Shown here in pieces: positions 6,167 through 8,417 of a stretch of 8,417 bases of DNA. This DNA is from Lachnospiraceae bacterium. GTDB lineage: Bacteria > Bacillota > Clostridia > Lachnospirales > Lachnospiraceae. Every line of letters begins with the position of its first letter. Positions within the stretch are counted from its first letter, which is position 1. The DNA lies in NCBI GenBank assembly GCA_900757145.1, contig CAAEMT010000042.1, positions 1 to 8,417 on the forward strand, given 5' to 3'. The notes beneath the pieces were generated by a model. It did not search any database. It saw only the letters and a list, made by a program, of their open reading frames with translations, and was not told where the DNA came from. The position numbers and the translations under genes are program-made.

Positions 6167-6177
6167 AAGGTTGTTCG

Positions 6178-6204
6178 TTAGCACTCGATAAAGATGAGTG
6201 CTAA
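6178..6204. promoter_or_regulatory. CIRCE operator (HrcA-binding site)
   Basis: TTAGCACTC (6178-6186), a 9-base spacer, and GAGTGCTAA (6196-6204) match the CIRCE consensus at every position. HrcA binds this element and represses groE transcription at normal temperature. GroEL is known to assist HrcA folding, so protein stress that occupies GroEL relieves repression. The site lies at the start of the leader, between the promoter and the groES ribosome binding site (AAGGAGG, 6229-6235). hrcA itself is not in the window. Confidence 0.97.
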
Positions 6205-6243
6205 TAAAGTGAAGAGGAACTTTCATCTAAGGAGGAATTAAAT

Positions 6244-6528
6244 ATGAAGTTAGTACCGTTGGGAGACAGAGTTGTATTAAAACAGTTTGAAGCAGAAGAG
6301 ACAACGAAATCAGGTATCATCCTGACGAGCAAGACACAGGAGAAGCCGCAGGAGGCTGAGGTAATTGCAGTCGGACCGGGCGGAATGGTAGACGGAAAAG
6401 AAGTAACGATGCAGGTGAAGGTTGGAGATAAAGTAATCTATTCTAAATACGCAGGCAATGAAGTAAAGCTTGAGGATGAAGAATATATTATCGTAAAACA
6501 GAGCGATATTCTCGCAATCGTTGAATAA
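6244..6528 (+). CDS. groS: Co-chaperonin GroES (Cpn10)
   Basis: GroES forms the seven-membered lid that closes the GroEL chamber in the cytoplasm. The 94-residue product has the usual length. It shows the N-terminal signature PLGDRVVLK (5-13), the mobile loop (about 17-33) with the hydrophobic GIIL (24-27) that docks on GroEL, AVGPGG near the roof loop, and the C-terminal EEYIIVKQSDILAIVE. The start is fixed by AAGGAGG 8 bases upstream. It is the first gene of a two-gene operon, 39 bases before groEL, under the CIRCE operator at 6178-6204. Nothing is unusual. Confidence 0.98.
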   Translation: MKLVPLGDRVVLKQFEAEETTKSGIILTSKTQEKPQEAEVIAVGPGGMVDGKEVTMQVKVGDKVIYSKYAGNEVKLEDEEYIIVKQSDILAIVE

Positions 6529-6567
6529 TCTAACAATTTCTTAAATAAAAACAGGAGGCTGATTACA

Positions 6568-8187
6568 ATGGCAAAAGAAATTAAATTTGGTGCTGACGCT
6601 AGAGCTGCTCTGGAGTGCGGCGTAAATAAACTGGCAGATACAGTTCGTGTGACACTTGGACCGAAGGGAAGAAACGTTGTTCTTGACAAGCAGTTTGGTT
6701 CCCCGCTCATCACAAATGACGGTGTTACAATTGCAAAAGAGATCGAACTTGAGGATGCATTTGAGAATATGGGCGCTCAGCTGATCAAGGAAGTTGCTTC
6801 CAAGACAAACGATGTTGCAGGCGATGGTACAACTACAGCAACTGTACTGGCACAGGCAATGGTAAATGAGGGAATGAAAAACCTTGCAGCAGGTGCAAAC
6901 CCGATCGTTCTCAGAAAAGGAATGAAGAAGGCTACAGATGCTGCTGTAGACGCGATCAAAGCAATGAGCCAGAAAGTAAAAGGCAAAGATCAGATTGCAA
7001 GAGTAGCAGCCGTATCTTCAGGTGATGAGAAGGTTGGAGAGCTGGTTGCAGATGCAATGGAAAAAGTTTCCCGCGATGGTGTTATTACGATCGAGGAATC
7101 CAAGACAATGCAGACTGAGCTTGACCTTGTAGAAGGTATGCAGTTTGACAGAGGATATATTTCTGCATATATGGCAACTGATATGGAGAAGATGGAAGCA
7201 GTTCTTGACGATCCGTATATCCTGATCACAGATAAGAAGATCAGCAATATTCAGGAGATTCTGCCGCTGCTTGAGCAGATCGTTCAGTCCGGTAAGAAGC
7301 TGCTGATCATCGCTGAGGATATCGAGGGCGAAGCTCTTACAACACTGATCCTTAACAAGCTGCGCGGTACATTCCAGGTAGTAGGCGTAAAGGCTCCGGG
7401 ATACGGTGACAGAAGAAAAGCAATGCTTGAGGACATCGCTATTCTTACAGGCGGCCGTGTGATCTCAGAAGAGGTAGGTCTGGAGCTTAAGGAAGCTACA
7501 CTTGATATGCTCGGAAATGCAAAATCCGTAAAAGTTCAGAAAGAAAATACAATCATCGTAGACGGTCTTGGCGATAAAGATGCAATTGCAGCCAGAGTAG
7601 CACAGATCAAGGCTGAGATCGAGACAACAAAATCAGAGTTTGACAAAGAAAAACTTCAGGAACGTCTTGCAAAACTCTCCGGCGGTGTTGCAGTGATCCG
7701 TGTAGGCGCTGCTACAGAGACAGAGATGAAAGAAGCAAAACTTCGTATGGAGGATGCGCTTGCAGCTACAAAGGCAGCAGTGGAAGAAGGAATCATCGCA
7801 GGCGGCGGATCTGCATATATCCATGCGGCAGATAAGGTAGCAAAACTGGCTGACGAGCTTGACGGAGATGAGAAAACAGGTGCAAAGATCATTCTGAAAG
7901 CACTGGAAGCTCCGCTGTATCATATCGCAGCAAATGCAGGACTGGAAGGCTCTGTAATCATCAATAAGGTACGTGAGTCCGCTGTAGGCACAGGATTTGA
8001 CGCGTACAAAGAAGAGTATGTAGACATGGTAGCAGCAGGCATCCTTGATCCGGCAAAGGTAACAAGAAGCGCACTGCAGAACGCAACAAGCGTTGCATCT
8101 ACACTGCTCACAACAGAGTCCGTAGTAGGAAATATCAAAGAAGATACACCGGCAATGCCGGCAAACCCAGGCATGGGAATGATGTGA
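6568..8187 (+). CDS. groL: Chaperonin GroEL (Cpn60)
   Basis: GroEL is the ATP-driven double-ring chaperonin that folds cytoplasmic proteins together with GroES. The 539-residue product is full length. Seen: the ATP-binding signatures TLGPKGRNVVLD (29-40), NDGVTIAKEI (50-59) with Asp51, and AGDGTTTATVLAQ (84-96) with Asp86. The late equatorial segment RMEDALAATKAAVEEG carries the ATPase aspartate at 396, followed by AGGG. The protein ends with a Gly/Met-rich tail, GMGMM, typical of chaperonins that project flexible ends into the cavity. AGGAGG lies 9 bases before the ATG, and the stop is doubled (TGA TAA). The gene is co-transcribed with groES from the CIRCE-controlled promoter. No classic terminator follows. 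Instead there is a hairpin-rich repeat region beginning within 10 bases of the stop. Confidence 0.99.
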   Translation: MAKEIKFGADARAALECGVNKLADTVRVTLGPKGRNVVLDKQFGSPLITNDGVTIAKEIELEDAFENMGAQLIKEVASKTNDVAGDGTTTATVLAQAMVNEGMKNLAAGANPIVLRKGMKKATDAAVDAIKAMSQKVKGKDQIARVAAVSSGDEKVGELVADAMEKVSRDGVITIEESKTMQTELDLVEGMQFDRGYISAYMATDMEKMEAVLDDPYILITDKKISNIQEILPLLEQIVQSGKKLLIIAEDIEGEALTTLILNKLRGTFQVVGVKAPGYGDRRKAMLEDIAILTGGRVISEEVGLELKEATLDMLGNAKSVKVQKENTIIVDGLGDKDAIAARVAQIKAEIETTKSEFDKEKLQERLAKLSGGVAVIRVGAATETEMKEAKLRMEDALAATKAAVEEGIIAGGGSAYIHAADKVAKLADELDGDEKTGAKIILKALEAPLYHIAANAGLEGSVIINKVRESAVGTGFDAYKEEYVDMVAAGILDPAKVTRSALQNATSVASTLLTTESVVGNIKEDTPAMPANPGMGMM

Positions 8188-8196
8188 TAAAGCAAT

Positions 8197-8243
8197 GAGC
8201 CGTGCAAAATCAGGCAATGACAAAATGAACGCTTGCGGGCATT
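8197..8243 (-). repeat. Probable decayed inverted copy of the 70-bp repeat unit
   Basis: GAGCCGTGC (8197-8205) and CGGGCATT (8236-8243) are exact reverse complements of GCACGGCTC (8308-8316) and AATGCCCG (8271-8278) in the tandem unit. They stand in the matching order, 30 bases apart against 29 in the unit. GACA and CGCT between them also have counterparts. This could let the groEL transcript end fold into a long stem with the first repeat unit. Confidence 0.5.
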
Positions 8244-8265
8244 TTTGGCAGGGACTGATTTTATA

Positions 8266-8417
8266 GGGCGAATGCCCGACAGCGAGAGAGCTTGTCTCTC
8301 GAGCTGGGCACGGCTCGCAAGCTGCGGGAAACAGGGGGCGAATGCCCGACAGCGAGAGAGCTTGTCTCTCGAGCTGGGCACGGCTCGCAAGCTGCGGGAA
8401 ACCGGGGGCGAATGCTC
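8266..8417. repeat. 70-bp G+C-rich tandem repeat, 2 full copies plus start of a third, cut by window end
   Basis: Unit 1 (8266-8335) and unit 2 (8336-8405) are identical at 69 of 70 bases. The difference is A at 8333 against C at 8403. A third unit begins at 8406 and shows a further change (T at 8416) before the window ends. By my count the unit is 46 of 70 G+C, well above the neighbouring DNA. Each unit contains GGGC-gaat-GCCC, CGAGAGA-gcttg-TCTCTCG, and CGAGC-N8-GCTCG, so it can fold as several hairpins on either strand. There is no spacer variation as in CRISPR and no start codon or ribosome binding site suggesting coding. The function is unknown. It may be an intergenic palindromic repeat family or an unusual 3' end of groESL. 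Confidence 0.9.

Larger units (their letters stand above)
5823..6177. other. Gene-free divergent intergenic region, A+T-rich
   Basis: I see no supported gene in this stretch between the XRE regulator and the groE operator. It holds nested inverted repeats at 5902-5943. There is a possible weak + strand promoter (TTGTAT 5955-5960, 17 bases, TATCAT 5978-5983) with no clear gene behind it. A short hairpin TGCCT/AGGCA (6015-6019 and 6024-6028) is followed by T-rich sequence. An A/G-rich tract runs at about 6045-6120 with the exact repeat TAAAGATAAA at 6072-6081 and 6100-6109. The groE promoter starts at 6138. No convincing - strand promoter for the XRE gene was found. Confidence 0.6.

Noticed and set aside
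7633..8390. Long - strand ORFs opposite the 3' end of groEL and the repeats
   Set aside because: They are antisense to GroEL, and one translates the tandem repeat into a repeated peptide. No ribosome binding site supports them.
8266..8417. CRISPR array
   Set aside because: The whole 70-bp unit is repeated with a single base change and there are no variable spacers. No cas gene is present.

Overview
The window looks like chromosomal core DNA of a low-to-moderate G+C Gram-positive bacterium, most likely a gut Clostridia member of the Lachnospiraceae type. The reasons are a CodY repressor, a HrcA/CIRCE-controlled groESL operon, strong AGGAGG ribosome binding sites throughout, and the order dprA-topA-codY, which is familiar from Clostridia. 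The genus is not decided by anything I can see.

Left part (1-4053, + strand): the 3' part of dprA (its 5' end lies outside the window), then topA 42 bases downstream and probably on the same transcript, then codY behind its own promoter. A near-perfect CodY operator (14 of 15 consensus bases) sits on the -35 region of that promoter, so codY very probably represses itself. A hairpin with T runs on both strands (about 4058-4118) ends codY and the convergent genes.

Middle part (4165-5822, - strand): a small accessory cluster. It is read as an XRE-type regulator with two membrane segments and an apparent internal deletion, an unrecognised 45-codon ORF, a zinc-ribbon DUF1801 protein, and a GNAT acetyltransferase. 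The last two are 33 bases apart and probably co-transcribed.

From 5823 to 6243 there is no convincing gene. This stretch holds nested inverted repeats, an A-rich tract, then a good sigma-A promoter and a perfect CIRCE operator for the heat-shock operon groES-groEL (6244-8187).

Right edge (8197-8417): a G+C-rich 70-bp unit repeated in tandem (two full copies and the start of a third, cut by the window end), with several hairpins per unit. Just after the groEL stop lies what looks like a decayed inverted relative of the same unit.

I see no RNA gene, CRISPR array, transposase, defence system or biosynthetic cluster. The items most worth a second look are the 70-bp repeat, the CodY autoregulatory site, the divergent effector domain of CodY and the shortened XRE regulator.
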